From Streptomyces antnestii (GTDB taxonomy: Bacteria; Actinomycetota; Actinomycetes; Streptomycetales; Streptomycetaceae), in assembly GCF_004005495.1 (NCBI RefSeq), contig NZ_RZYA01000020.1, positions 1 to 64,000 of the forward strand: a stretch of DNA of 64,000 nt. The letters are read 5' to 3'. Position numbers and translations under genes: made by a program. Below the pieces are notes generated by a model. That model was given only the letters and a program-made list of their open reading frames with translations. It had not been told where the DNA came from and ran no database searches. Shown piece by piece: positions 15,756-24,756 of the stretch. Positions within the stretch are counted from its first letter, which is position 1. Each line of letters begins with the position of its first letter.

Positions 15756-18700
15756 TGCTGGCTCCCGTCGGGGCGCTCACTGTCGGTGCCGTGCGGGTCC
15801 GTGCCGTGCGGCGGCTGCGGCTCCTCGTACGCGGGGTCGTACGACGGCTGCTGCCCGTACTGGTGCTGCTGCTGCGGGTCGTACGGGCCCCCGTAGGCGT
15901 ACGGGTCGTACTGACCCGCCTGGTACGGGTCGGCCTGATAGGGGTCGGCCTGGTACGGGTCCGCCTGCTGGGCCGGGTCGTAGGCGCCGGGCTGGTAGGC
16001 CCCGCCCTGGTACTGGTCCTGGTACTGCTGCTCCTGGTGCTGCTGCTCCTGCTCGCCCGTGGCGTACTGGCCGTAGCCGGCGGCCGCGTGCGAGGGGGTG
16101 TCCCACTCGCCGTACGACTGCTGCTGCGGGATGCCGGCCGCCGCCAGTTCCTCCTCCGAGGGAGGCGCGGGCGGGGCCGCGGCGTCCGCGGACTCGGCGG
16201 CCGCGGCCTGTTCGGCCTCCGCCTGGGCGCGCAGGCGGCGGGCCCTGCGGCCCTCACCCTCGACCGCCTGCGCGGGCACGACGGGCTCCTCGGGGAGGTC
16301 GTCGTCCACGTCCCTGCGGCGGCCCGGCAGGGCCAGCACCACGAGGACGAGAGCGAGCGCTCCCTGCGCCCACAGCCAGGCCGTGTGCGAGACGGGCGCG
16401 TCGAAGGTGACGTCCAGGCGGCCGCCGGTCGCGGGCAGTTCGAAGCCCTGGGCCCAGCCGTCGACGGTCGTCTTGGTGAGGGGCGTGCCGTCGAGCGTCG
16501 CCGTCCAGCCGTCGTCGGCGGTGTCGGCGATGCGCAGGACGCGGCCCGCCTTGCCGGGCGGGATCTTCGTGTGCAGTTCGACGGGGCCCGCGGCGACGGG
16601 CTGCGGCTCGTCGGAGCCGGACACGATGGCCGCGCGCGAGACCTGCCGGTCCACGCGCCACAGGGCGGTGCCGTCCTGCTGGCTGAGCCGGGACAGGCCG
16701 GGGGTGGAGTCGAGGACGCGGCTCATCTCGCGGGGCGCGCCGTCGCGTACGAGGACGTAGCGGACGGCGAACCCGCCGAGCTGGTCGGCCTGGTCGGCGC
16801 CGGAGCCGGCGACGAGGTTGGCGACGACCTTGTCGAGCCGGCCGTTGCTGCCGCCCGCCTCCGTCAGTTCGGCGTCACCGAGCCGCGCGCCGGCGCCGCG
16901 CACCAGCGTGTACGACACCTTGGCGGGCGAGTCGCTGTCCATGACGAGGGTGCGGGCCTGGTCCTGCGTGTCGCTCTCCTCGGCGACGAACGCGGGCACC
17001 TGGGTGGGGTCGCGCCGCTCCAGGGGGCCATCGGCGCCACGGATCATCCAGCCGGCCGCGGCGAGCAGCGGTCCCGCCGCCGCGGCGAACGCGATGAGCG
17101 CCGCCACGGGCTGCTTCCAGCCGAAGCTCTGCTCGGCCACGCGCGAGCGTGCCCCCTCGGCGCCGAGCACGGCGGCGGCGAGGAGGGCGATGCCGTAGAC
17201 GAGGGTCGCGGGTCCGGCCCAGGCCGAGCTGTTCGACAGGGCGGCGAAGACGAGGGCCACCAGGGCGATGGCCCAGGCGGTGAGGATCGCGGGGCGGCGC
17301 TCGGTGCGCAGGAGCGCGGCGAGCCCGGCGAGGACGACGCCGATGAGGAGCAGTCCGCCGAGGGTGCCCGAGCCGCCGGGAGAGGTGCCGAGCAGTCCGA
17401 GCGCGGACGCCGACCCCTTCCCGTACGGGAGTCCCGCCTCCTGGAAGAAGCCGAACGGGAGCAGGGTCAGCGACCAGGGCGCGAGCATCAGGAGCGGGGT
17501 CCCGAGCGCGGCGAGGAAGCGGAGCCCGTACGCCGTGATGTCGGTGCGGCGGATGGCGAGGAGCGCGATGCCGAGGACGAGAGCGAGGGGCCACACGATC
17601 GGCGTGAACGCCGTGGTGATCGTGAGCAGGAGGGCGTACGCCCAGGTGGCGCGCCAGCTGCCGCGCGCCCCCTCGTTCATCAGTCCGCCCGCGGACAGAC
17701 CGGCGCGCGCGATGAGCGGCAGCAGGATCGCGAGGACCGCGGTGCCGATGCGGCCGCCGGCGAGCGCTCCGGTGGCGGCCGGCAGGAACGCGTACGCGAC
17801 CGAGGCCCACGCGCGCAGGAGGCGCGAGCCGACCAGGGGCCGCGAGGCGAAGTAGGCCGTGAAGCCGGCGAGCGGCACCGAGCAGACGAGGAGCACCGTG
17901 ACGGCGAGTCCGGTGGAGCCGAACAGGAGGGTGGAGAGCGCCGCGACGAACGCCAGGTACGGGGGCGCGGACTGGGTGCCGCCGGTGCCCGCCGGGTGCC
18001 AGCCGTCGAGGTAGCGCGACCACAGTTCGGACGCGTCGGCCGGCGCGGGCAGCAGCGCGCCGCCCGCGAGCGCCCCGCCGCCGAGCAGCGCGCGGCAGGC
18101 GATGAGGGACACGAAGAGCAGGACGGCGAACAGCATCGGTCCGGGCTTGCGGCCGATGCGCTTGAGCCGGGCGAACTGTTCGACCTGCAAGAAGTCCGCG
18201 TCGTCCCCGCCGGGCCCGGACTCGACGGCTCCGCCGTGCCGTCCGGCGGCGTTGATCTCGGGGTCTGAGGCGCCGAAGACGCTGCCGGCGACCTGTTCGA
18301 CGGTGAGCCGGACGGTGGCGCCGGGCGGCGGGAAGAGCGGCCTCAGCTCCTTGGCGTCGACGGCTCCCTTGCCGCGCCGGCGGCGGGCCGCGAGGACCCG
18401 CTCGGGCCGCAGCAGGACACCGAGCAGCCCGGTGATCTCGTCGAACGCCTGGCCGGGCACCTTGCCGACGAGGTACGCGACGGTTCGCACGAGCGTGCCG
18501 AGGACGAGGCGCATCAGCACCCACGGCAGCACGGCCCCACGGGCGTTGACGAGCAGGGTGTAGACGGCGCCGGCCTTGTCGACCTTGTGCGGGGACGTCG
18601 CCGTGCGGCCCACGCAGTCGACGGTGCGGCGCTCGCGCGAGGCCGCCTCCGCGTGCCGGACGATGGCGTCGGGCGCGATGACGACGCGGTGCCCGGCGGC

Positions 18701-19525
18701 CTGGGCGCGCCAGCACAGATCGACGTCGTCACGCATCAGGGGCAGCCTGCGGTCGAACCCGCCGAGCTGCTCGAAGACATCACGCCGGATCAGCATGCCG
18801 GCGGTGGACACGGACAGGACGGGCCGCACCTGGTCGTGCTGGCCCTGGTCCTGTTCGCGGCGGTCGAGGCCGGTCCAGCGGCGCCCCGAGTTGGCGATGG
18901 AGACGCCGACCTCGAGGAGCTGCCTGCGGTCGTACCAGCCGCGCAGCTTGGGTCCGACGACCGCGACCTGGTTGCCGATCTCGCGTTCGTTCTCGACGAC
19001 GCGCAGGAGTTCGGCGAGGGCGTCGGGCTCGGGCGCGCAGTCGTCGTGCAGCAGCCACAGCCACTGCTCGGGCTCGCCGTGCGGCAGGTCCGGAAGGTCG
19101 TACGCGTCGTCGCGCCAGCTGCGGCTGACGGGATCCCAGCCGCTGGGGCGCTTGAGGTACGGGAGTTCCTCCGGGGTCAGGACGCCCGCGGTGCGCGTCG
19201 CTTCGTCGACGGCCTGGCCGAAGCCGGTGCGTCGGGCGAGGTGGAGCACGCGCTCGTCACCGATCGCGCCGGCGATCAGGGCGGCGGAGTCGTCCGCGCT
19301 GCCGGTGTCGGCGGCGACGGCGTTCTGTACGGGGCGTTCCTGGCCGAGCAGTCCTGACAGGACGTCGGGCAGCCAGCGCGCTCCGTCGTGGGAGACGAGC
19401 ACGGCGGTGACGACATGCCTGGGGAACTCGGGTGGCCTGGCCGGGTCTTGCTCTGCGGCGTGCCCCGGGTTGAACGCGGCTGCGGCAGTGTCGGATCGGC
19501 CTGCCGAATGGCTGTGCACGGACAT
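15752..19525 (-). CDS. large membrane-bound family 2 glycosyltransferase
   Basis: This is the biggest gene in the window (1257 residues). Residues about 35-300 form a GT-A domain: VTAVLVSHDGARWLPDVL, the DXD-like LLHDDCAPEPDAL and the acceptor region RDDVDLCWRAQAAGHRV. Then come about a dozen membrane helices (residues 450-870), an extracytoplasmic beta-rich part (to about 1085), a last helix and a Gln/Tyr/Pro-rich tail (about 1130-1257) containing ADPYQ repeats. It probably transfers a sugar from a nucleotide or lipid donor during envelope glycan synthesis. It is coupled to DUF5719 and lies beside whiB. A -10-like TAGTGT (complement of 19607-19612) sits 80 bases upstream. Confidence 0.88.
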   Translation of the reverse strand: MSVHSHSAGRSDTAAAAFNPGHAAEQDPARPPEFPRHVVTAVLVSHDGARWLPDVLSGLLGQERPVQNAVAADTGSADDSAALIAGAIGDERVLHLARRTGFGQAVDEATRTAGVLTPEELPYLKRPSGWDPVSRSWRDDAYDLPDLPHGEPEQWLWLLHDDCAPEPDALAELLRVVENEREIGNQVAVVGPKLRGWYDRRQLLEVGVSIANSGRRWTGLDRREQDQGQHDQVRPVLSVSTAGMLIRRDVFEQLGGFDRRLPLMRDDVDLCWRAQAAGHRVVIAPDAIVRHAEAASRERRTVDCVGRTATSPHKVDKAGAVYTLLVNARGAVLPWVLMRLVLGTLVRTVAYLVGKVPGQAFDEITGLLGVLLRPERVLAARRRRGKGAVDAKELRPLFPPPGATVRLTVEQVAGSVFGASDPEINAAGRHGGAVESGPGGDDADFLQVEQFARLKRIGRKPGPMLFAVLLFVSLIACRALLGGGALAGGALLPAPADASELWSRYLDGWHPAGTGGTQSAPPYLAFVAALSTLLFGSTGLAVTVLLVCSVPLAGFTAYFASRPLVGSRLLRAWASVAYAFLPAATGALAGGRIGTAVLAILLPLIARAGLSAGGLMNEGARGSWRATWAYALLLTITTAFTPIVWPLALVLGIALLAIRRTDITAYGLRFLAALGTPLLMLAPWSLTLLPFGFFQEAGLPYGKGSASALGLLGTSPGGSGTLGGLLLIGVVLAGLAALLRTERRPAILTAWAIALVALVFAALSNSSAWAGPATLVYGIALLAAAVLGAEGARSRVAEQSFGWKQPVAALIAFAAAAGPLLAAAGWMIRGADGPLERRDPTQVPAFVAEESDTQDQARTLVMDSDSPAKVSYTLVRGAGARLGDAELTEAGGSNGRLDKVVANLVAGSGADQADQLGGFAVRYVLVRDGAPREMSRVLDSTPGLSRLSQQDGTALWRVDRQVSRAAIVSGSDEPQPVAAGPVELHTKIPPGKAGRVLRIADTADDGWTATLDGTPLTKTTVDGWAQGFELPATGGRLDVTFDAPVSHTAWLWAQGALALVLVVLALPGRRRDVDDDLPEEPVVPAQAVEGEGRRARRLRAQAEAEQAAAAESADAAAPPAPPSEEELAAAGIPQQQSYGEWDTPSHAAAGYGQYATGEQEQQHQEQQYQDQYQGGAYQPGAYDPAQQADPYQADPYQADPYQAGQYDPYAYGGPYDPQQQHQYGQQPSYDPAYEEPQPPHGTDPHGTDSERPDGSQQ
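15905..15965 (-). repeat. 15-bp repeats encoding ADPYQ in the glycosyltransferase tail
   Basis: Three near-identical 15-bp units encode ADPYQ-ADPYQ-ADPYQ, followed by related AGQYDPY and GGPYDPQ units. The whole tail is low complexity (Gln, Tyr, Pro, Gly, Asp) and is probably cytoplasmic and disordered. Confidence 0.75.
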
Positions 19526-19806
19526 CGAGGTACGGGCCCCGGTTCGTTGGACTGCGGTGGACGCCTGTGCCCCACGGGGGCGCCGGGGCGTCTCGGACGG
19601 GGCCCCACACTAACGGCTGACAACAAACGCGGCCCGCCCCCTGTGGACAACCCAGGGCGACGGGCCGATCGCTACGCTCGGACGAGTCTTCGGACAGTGT
19701 CCTTATTGCGCCATTGCGCCGGAAAGCTGGGGCAGGAAAGCGCTTCGGAAGGCTTGCTCACCGGGAAGCGCGTCCGAGACCGCGCCGCGACCGCGCCGGG
19801 ACCGCG

Positions 19807-20070
19807 TCAGACAGCGGCCTTCTTCAGCCGGCGGCGCTCCCGCTCGGAGAGCCCGCCCCAGATGCCGAACCGCTCGTCGTTGGCGAGCGCGTACTCGAGG
19901 CACTCGGACCTGACCTCGCAGGCGAGGCAGACCTTCTTGGCCTCGCGGGTGGAGCCGCCCTTCTCCGGGAAGAAGGACTCGGGGTCGGTCTGGGCGCACA
20001 GCGCGCGCTCCTGCCAGCCGAGCTCCTCTTCCGCGTCCTCGACCAGCAGATCCTGAAACGACTCGGTCAT
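19807..20070 (-). CDS. whiB: sporulation transcription factor WhiB
   Basis: WhiB (87 residues) is an iron-sulfur Wbl protein that works with WhiA to switch Streptomyces from aerial growth to septation. The four cluster cysteines are C25, C48, C51 and C57 (LCAQTDP, VCLACEVRSEC), followed by the GIWGG turn (69-73) and the basic tail SERERRRLKKAAV. Length and sequence match the canonical WhiB almost throughout, not the other Wbl paralogues. The ATG at 20070 has GAGGGG upstream. Its long 5' region carries a good vegetative promoter at 20144-20173. Confidence 0.96.
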   Translation of the reverse strand: MTESFQDLLVEDAEEELGWQERALCAQTDPESFFPEKGGSTREAKKVCLACEVRSECLEYALANDERFGIWGGLSERERRRLKKAAV

Positions 20071-20766
20071 AGTGCGCCCCTCGTCCGTCTGTGCGTCCCC
20101 GTGATGCTGCCGTTACCGATTTCGGCTGAACGACACGAGTGAAATTACAAGTGTGCCGATCCGGGCCAGTCAAGCCGAGATCTGCTATTGGGTCCCTTAT
20201 TCACTCTGCGGAACCAAGGGTATGCGGAAAGTGTTCAAATCGGCCTAAACCTTGACACTTGCCAGAGGCCCATCCCGGCCACCACTCCCCCAGAGCTCCC
20301 GCACACCTCACGCGGGGCCTCTACGAGGAAGGACGCCTCGGGAGTTGATCCCGTTCCGGGAGCGGCGCCGGAGCGTTCCGGATCACATGTGGATCACGGG
20401 AGTGCGACGGCGTTTGCGCGCCCGGTTGATGCGCCATGTGTCCCGGCCGGAGAGTGAACAAACCTTTCGCCTGGCAGGGCAACCGGATGAGGTGAAACAT
20501 ATCCCACAATCCGGACACCTAGTTGACAGGGCAGGAATGAACCGGTCTTCTGGTGGGCATGCTCGCGAACTTGGCGCTTTCCGTGACCCGCCCCGGGTCC
20601 CTCGGTGCTGCCCCCGCGCGCTGTCGCTGTTGCTGTCCCAGCTGTTGAGCCCACCGCGCTCCGGCTGAACCCCCCACGCTCCACCTTGCCCGTCGGTCGT
20701 CACCGACGCGCGCGACGTCCGGCGTCACCCCAGCACACCGCACCCCGCCGAGGAACCCCCGTACCC
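20071..20766. other. whiB / cysteine dioxygenase divergent intergenic region
   Basis: No gene is evident in these 700 bases. It has a lower GC than its surroundings near 20130-20260, with minus-strand promoter elements for whiB, and a TTGACA at 20523-20528 facing right with no clear -10. Developmental regulators would be expected to bind here, but I cannot name a site. Confidence 0.6.
20144..20173 (-). promoter_or_regulatory. whiB promoter TTGACT-N18-TGTAAT
   Basis: On the minus strand TTGACT (complement of 20168-20173) and TGTAAT (complement of 20144-20149) are 18 bases apart. The predicted transcript begins about 65 bases before the whiB ATG. A second TACCCT lies further upstream, near 20217, and could be another promoter. 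Confidence 0.55.
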
Positions 20767-21270
20767 ATGAACAGCGACAGCGACCTCCAGATCGCCGGCG
20801 ACATCCTCGAAGTACCCCACCTGCTCCAGCCCCCGCGTGAGCACCCGGCCACCGTCGCCGAGTTCGCCGGCCTGGCCCGCTCCATCGCCGCCGACCCCTC
20901 CCAGTGGGAACACCTCGTCGAGTACGACGCCACCAGCCGCTGGTACCACCGCCTGCGCACCGGCCCCGGCTACGAGGTGTGGCTGCTGTCCTGGGTGCCG
21001 GGACAGGGCAGCGGAGCGCACGACCACGGCCGGTCCTCCGGAATACTGACCGTCCTCCAGGGCGAGTTGACGGAGCGTACGGAGCGCGCCGACCGCACCC
21101 TCGCGGCGGGCGCCCAGCGCGTCTTCGCACCCGGCTACGTCCACGAGGTGGTCAACGACACCCTTGAGCCGGCCGTCAGCCTCCACGTGTACTACCCCGG
21201 TCTGACCGAGATGCCCATGCACGCGCCCCGCTGCGTGAGCGACGCCACGCGGGATGCCGTGACCGCCTGA
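20767..21270 (+). CDS. cysteine dioxygenase family cupin
   Basis: This 167-residue cupin is related to cysteine dioxygenases, which oxidise L-cysteine (or other thiols) to the sulfinate with iron. The iron-ligand His pair is in GSGAHDHGRSSGILTVLQGEL and the third His is in VHEVVNDTLEPAVSLHVYYPG. The length fits the short bacterial enzymes. I chose the ATG at 20767; GAGGAA lies about 12 bases upstream. It faces away from whiB and is followed by fbiA after 33 bases, so some co-transcription is possible. Confidence 0.82.
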   Translation: MNSDSDLQIAGDILEVPHLLQPPREHPATVAEFAGLARSIAADPSQWEHLVEYDATSRWYHRLRTGPGYEVWLLSWVPGQGSGAHDHGRSSGILTVLQGELTERTERADRTLAAGAQRVFAPGYVHEVVNDTLEPAVSLHVYYPGLTEMPMHAPRCVSDATRDAVTA

Positions 21271-21303
21271 CGCACCGTCGTACCCGCCTGCGATGCTGGG
21301 CAC

Positions 21304-22263
21304 ATGCGCATTGTGGTTCTGGCAGGCGGTATCGGTGGTGCCCGGTTCCTTCGCGGTCTCAAGCAGGCCGTCCCGGACGACGCGGCCATCACGGTCATCG
21401 GCAACACCGGCGACGACATCCACCTCTTCGGCCTGAAGGTCTGTCCGGACCTCGACACGGTGATGTACACGCTCGGCGGCGGCATCAACGAGGAGCAGGG
21501 CTGGGGACGTACGGACGAGACGTTCCACGTCAAGGAGGAGCTCGCCGCCTACGGGGTCGGACCCGAGTGGTTCGGCCTCGGCGACCGGGACTTCGCGACG
21601 CACATCGTCCGTACGCAGATGCTGGACGCGGGTTATCCGCTCAGCGCGGTCACCGAGGCGCTGTGCGAGCGCTGGAAGCCCGGCGTACGCCTCATCCCCA
21701 TGTCCGACGACCGCGTCGAGACGCATGTCGCGGTGACCCTCGACGGGGAGCGCAGGGCGGTGCACTTCCAGGAGTACTGGGTGAAGCTGCGCGCCTCCGT
21801 GGACGCGCACGCCGTGGTGCCCGTCGGGGCCGAGCAGGCCAAGCCCGCGCCGGGCGTCCTGGAGGCCATCGCCGAGGCGGACGTCATCCTCTTCCCGCCG
21901 TCCAACCCCGTCGTCAGCGTCGGGACCATCCTGGCCGTGCCCGGAATCCGTGAGGCCATCGCCGAGGCGGGCGTGCCCGTCGTCGGGCTGTCCCCCATCG
22001 TCGGGGACGCCCCCGTGCGGGGCATGGCCGACAAGGTCCTCGCCGCCGTGGGCGTCGACTCGACGGCCGCCGCGGTCGCCGAGCACTACGGCTCGGGGCT
22101 GCTCGACGGGTGGCTCGTCGACACCGTGGACGCGGGCGCCGTGGAGCGTGTCGAGGCGGCGGGCATCCGCTGCCGCGCGGTGCCGCTGATGATGTCCGAC
22201 CTGGACGCGACGACGCGGATGGCGTGTGAGGCGCTCGCGCTGGCGGAGGAGGTGCGCGCGTGA
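21304..22263 (+). CDS. fbiA: 2-phospho-L-lactate / phosphoenolpyruvate transferase
   Basis: FbiA (CofD; 319 residues) joins the activated phospho-3-carbon unit to the deazaflavin FO, making F420-0 or its dehydro form. The start MRIVVLAGGIGGARFLRGL and the stretches GNTGDDIHLFGLKVCPDLDTVMYTL and SNPVVSVGTIL are diagnostic. The ATG is preceded by GATGCT six bases upstream, which suggests a leaderless message. Its stop overlaps the fbiB start, so the pair forms a coupled F420 unit. Confidence 0.96.
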   Translation: MRIVVLAGGIGGARFLRGLKQAVPDDAAITVIGNTGDDIHLFGLKVCPDLDTVMYTLGGGINEEQGWGRTDETFHVKEELAAYGVGPEWFGLGDRDFATHIVRTQMLDAGYPLSAVTEALCERWKPGVRLIPMSDDRVETHVAVTLDGERRAVHFQEYWVKLRASVDAHAVVPVGAEQAKPAPGVLEAIAEADVILFPPSNPVVSVGTILAVPGIREAIAEAGVPVVGLSPIVGDAPVRGMADKVLAAVGVDSTAAAVAEHYGSGLLDGWLVDTVDAGAVERVEAAGIRCRAVPLMMSDLDATTRMACEALALAEEVRA

Positions 22264-23585
22264 GTGACGGTCCCCTGAACGACACCCCCTCCTTCCGTGT
22301 CTGGGCGCTCCCCGGGATCCCCGAGGTGCGCGAGGGCGACGACCTCGCCAAGCTGATCGCCGCCGCCGAGCCGGGGCTCGTCGACGGGGACGTCCTGCTC
22401 GTCACCTCGAAGATCGTCAGCAAGGCGGAGGGCCGGATCGTCGAGGCCACCGACCGCGAGGCGGCGATCGACGCCGAGACCGTGCGGGTCGTCGCGCGCC
22501 GCGGCACCCTGCGCATCGTCGAGAACAAGCTGGGCCTGGTCATGGCCGCGGCCGGCGTCGACGCGTCGAACACACCGGCGGGCACGGTGCTGCTGCTGCC
22601 CGAGGACCCGGACGCGTCCGCCGCCGCGATCCGCGACGGGCTGCGGGACACGCTCGGCGTGGACGTCGGGGTCGTCGTCACCGACACCTTCGGCCGCCCC
22701 TGGCGCACCGGACTGACCGACGTCGCCATCGGCGCCGCGGGCGTCCGCGTCCTGGACGACCTGCGCGGCGGCACGGACGCGTACGGGAATCCGCTCAGCG
22801 CCACCGTCGTCGCCACGGCGGACGAGCTGGCCGCCGCCGGGGACCTGGTCAAGGGCAAGGCGGACGGGCTGCCCGTCGCCGTCGTGCGCGGCCTGCCGCA
22901 CGTGGTGGGCGAGAGCGCGGGCGCGGGTGCGGGTGCGCGGGACCTGGTGCGGGTCGCGCGCGACGACATGTTCCGGCTCGGCACGTCCGAGGCCGTGCGG
23001 GAGGCCGTGACGCAGCGGCGCACGGTGCGCGCCTTCACGGACGAGCCCGTCGACCCCGGGGCCGTCCGGCGCGCGGTCGCCGCGGCGGCGACCGCGCCCG
23101 CTCCGCACCACACGACGCCGTGGCGCTTCGTTCTGCTGGAGTCGCAGGAGTCGCGGACCCGGCTCCTGAGCGCGATGCGGGACGCGTGGGTCGAGGACCT
23201 GCGGCGGGACGGCAAGAGCGAGGAGTCGATCGCCAAGCGCGTGAAGCGCGGCGACGTGCTGCGTCAGGCGCCGTACCTGGTCGTGCCCTGCATGGTCATG
23301 GACGGCTCGCACACGTACGGGCACGCGCGCCGGGACGCCGCCGAGCGGGAGATGTTCGTGGTCGCGGCCGGCGCGGGCGTGCAGAACTTCCTGGTCGCGC
23401 TCGCCGGTGAGCGGCTCGGCTCGGCGTGGGTGTCGTCGACGATGTTCTGCCGCGACGTCGTACGGGACGTGCTCGGGCTTCCGGAGGACTGGGACCCGAT
23501 GGGGGCGGTGGCGGTGGGCCACGCGGCGAACGAACCGGCGGCACGGCCCGCGCGGGACGCCGCGGACTTCCTCGTGGTGCGCTAG
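22260..23585 (+). CDS. fbiB: coenzyme F420:L-glutamate ligase with nitroreductase-like domain
   Basis: FbiB (441 residues) is the fused actinobacterial form. The N-terminal CofE domain (about 1-245; GDVLLVTSKIVSKAEGRIVE, DTFGRPWRTGLTDVAIGAAG) adds the gamma-glutamate tail. The C-terminal FMN nitroreductase-fold domain (about 250-441; RRTVRAFTDEPVDPGAVRRAV) extends the tail and reduces dehydro-F420-0. The GTG start overlaps the fbiA stop (GTGA). F420 would serve reductases elsewhere in the genome. Confidence 0.96.
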   Translation: MSDGPLNDTPSFRVWALPGIPEVREGDDLAKLIAAAEPGLVDGDVLLVTSKIVSKAEGRIVEATDREAAIDAETVRVVARRGTLRIVENKLGLVMAAAGVDASNTPAGTVLLLPEDPDASAAAIRDGLRDTLGVDVGVVVTDTFGRPWRTGLTDVAIGAAGVRVLDDLRGGTDAYGNPLSATVVATADELAAAGDLVKGKADGLPVAVVRGLPHVVGESAGAGAGARDLVRVARDDMFRLGTSEAVREAVTQRRTVRAFTDEPVDPGAVRRAVAAAATAPAPHHTTPWRFVLLESQESRTRLLSAMRDAWVEDLRRDGKSEESIAKRVKRGDVLRQAPYLVVPCMVMDGSHTYGHARRDAAEREMFVVAAGAGVQNFLVALAGERLGSAWVSSTMFCRDVVRDVLGLPEDWDPMGAVAVGHAANEPAARPARDAADFLVVR

Positions 23586-23681
23586 CTGCCAGTTGGCGAT
23601 GGTGCGGTAGCTACCAGTTCGCGATGTCCGGTAGCCACCAGTTGGCGATGGTGCGGTAGCTACCAGTTCGCGATGTTCGTG
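23583..23681. repeat. 24-25 bp tandem repeat joining the fbiB end and the glycosylase stop
   Basis: Four units of the form TAGCTACCAGTTCGCGATG begin at 23583, 23608, 23632 and 23657. The last one contains the minus-strand stop codon of the glycosylase (complement of 23660-23662), and the first begins inside the fbiB stop region. Each unit thus repeats the last codons (IANW and stop) of the glycosylase. Confidence 0.85.
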
Positions 23682-24697
23682 CGGCGCATCTTGGGCTGCC
23701 GGCGCGCGGGCGTGCGGCCGCTCAGCAGGATGAGGCGGGCCGCGCGGTGGCGTTGGCCCTGCTCCTCGTACGGGGCGAGGAGGCGCAGCATCTCGGCGTC
23801 GTCCGCGTCACGGTTGCCCGCCAGCGCGTAGCCGACGATGCCGGGCAGGTGGAGGTCGCCGGTGGTCACCGCGTCGGCGGCGCCGTTGCTGCGCTGGACC
23901 GTCTCGGCCGAGGTCCAGGGGCCGATGCCGGGGACCAGTTCCAGGCGGGCCCTGGCCTCGGGCGGGTTCATCGCCGCGGCCTCCTCCAGGCGCCGGGCCA
24001 CCTTCACGGCGCGCAGGATCGTCGAGGCGCGTTTGTTGTCCACGCCCGCGCGGTGCCACTCCCAGGACGGGATGAGGGACCAGGTGCGCGGGTCCGGCAT
24101 GACGCGCAGTCGCAGCGGGCCGGTCGGGCCGGGGGCCGGGGTGCCGTACGTGTGGAGCAGGAGGCGCCAGGCGCGGTACGCCTCGTCCGTCGTGACCTTT
24201 TGTTCCAGGATCGACGGGATCAGCGATTCCAGGACGAGGCCGGTGCGGGTCAGGCGCAGGCCGGGGCGGTGATGGTGCGCGTGGGCGACGATCCTGTGGC
24301 GCGGCTCGAACGCGGCGGGGTCGTCCAACGCGCCCATGAGCGACGGGAGTTGGGACAGGAGCCAGTCGGCGCCCGGCCCCCATGCCTCCGCCTGGACGGC
24401 TTCGCCGCGCTGGGCCACGCGAAGGGTTCCGGGGCCCTGCGGGGTGCGGGCCGTGCGCCAGACGGAACCGTCGGAGGTGATGCGGAAGGCGGGGTCGGCG
24501 GGCCCCCTCCGCAGGGGGTCCAGAACCAGGCCGAGGTCGGTCGGGGCCCCCGGGACCCAGGTGCGGGTCCTGGGCGCGGTTGCGGGGTGAGGGACGGCTG
24601 CGGGCGCGGTTGCGGGGTGAGGGACGGACGCGGGCACGGCGGCCTCGCCACCTCGCACGGTGGTGCGGGTGGGGCGGGGGGTGAATCGGCCGGCCAC
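23660..24697 (-). CDS. HhH-GPD DNA glycosylase (3-methyladenine glycosylase type)
   Basis: This 345-residue base-excision repair protein is related to AlkA-like glycosylases. The helix-hairpin-helix reads LVPGIGPWTSAETV and the catalytic Asp follows in VTTGDLHLP. SILEQKVTTDEAYRAWRLLL is the substrate-domain helix. The N-terminal part (about 1-60) is Pro/Ala-rich with a duplicated VPHPATAP segment. I chose the GTG at 24697, with GAGGA six bases upstream; a longer reading to 24811 would overlap the end of the upstream gene. It follows the pyrophosphorylase gene by 59 bases and may be co-transcribed. Confidence 0.85.
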   Translation of the reverse strand: MAGRFTPRPTRTTVRGGEAAVPASVPHPATAPAAVPHPATAPRTRTWVPGAPTDLGLVLDPLRRGPADPAFRITSDGSVWRTARTPQGPGTLRVAQRGEAVQAEAWGPGADWLLSQLPSLMGALDDPAAFEPRHRIVAHAHHHRPGLRLTRTGLVLESLIPSILEQKVTTDEAYRAWRLLLHTYGTPAPGPTGPLRLRVMPDPRTWSLIPSWEWHRAGVDNKRASTILRAVKVARRLEEAAAMNPPEARARLELVPGIGPWTSAETVQRSNGAADAVTTGDLHLPGIVGYALAGNRDADDAEMLRLLAPYEEQGQRHRAARLILLSGRTPARRQPKMRRTNIANW

Positions 24698-24756
24698 GGT
24701 GGTCCTCGTTGCGGTGGGGTGCGCCTTCGAGAGTAGGGGGTGGAGGCCGCCGGCCC

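Noticed and set aside
15791..18268. An 825-codon open frame opposite the giant glycosyltransferase
   Set aside because: It is a shadow of the real gene: it has no start signal and an Arg/Gly/Glu-rich translation.
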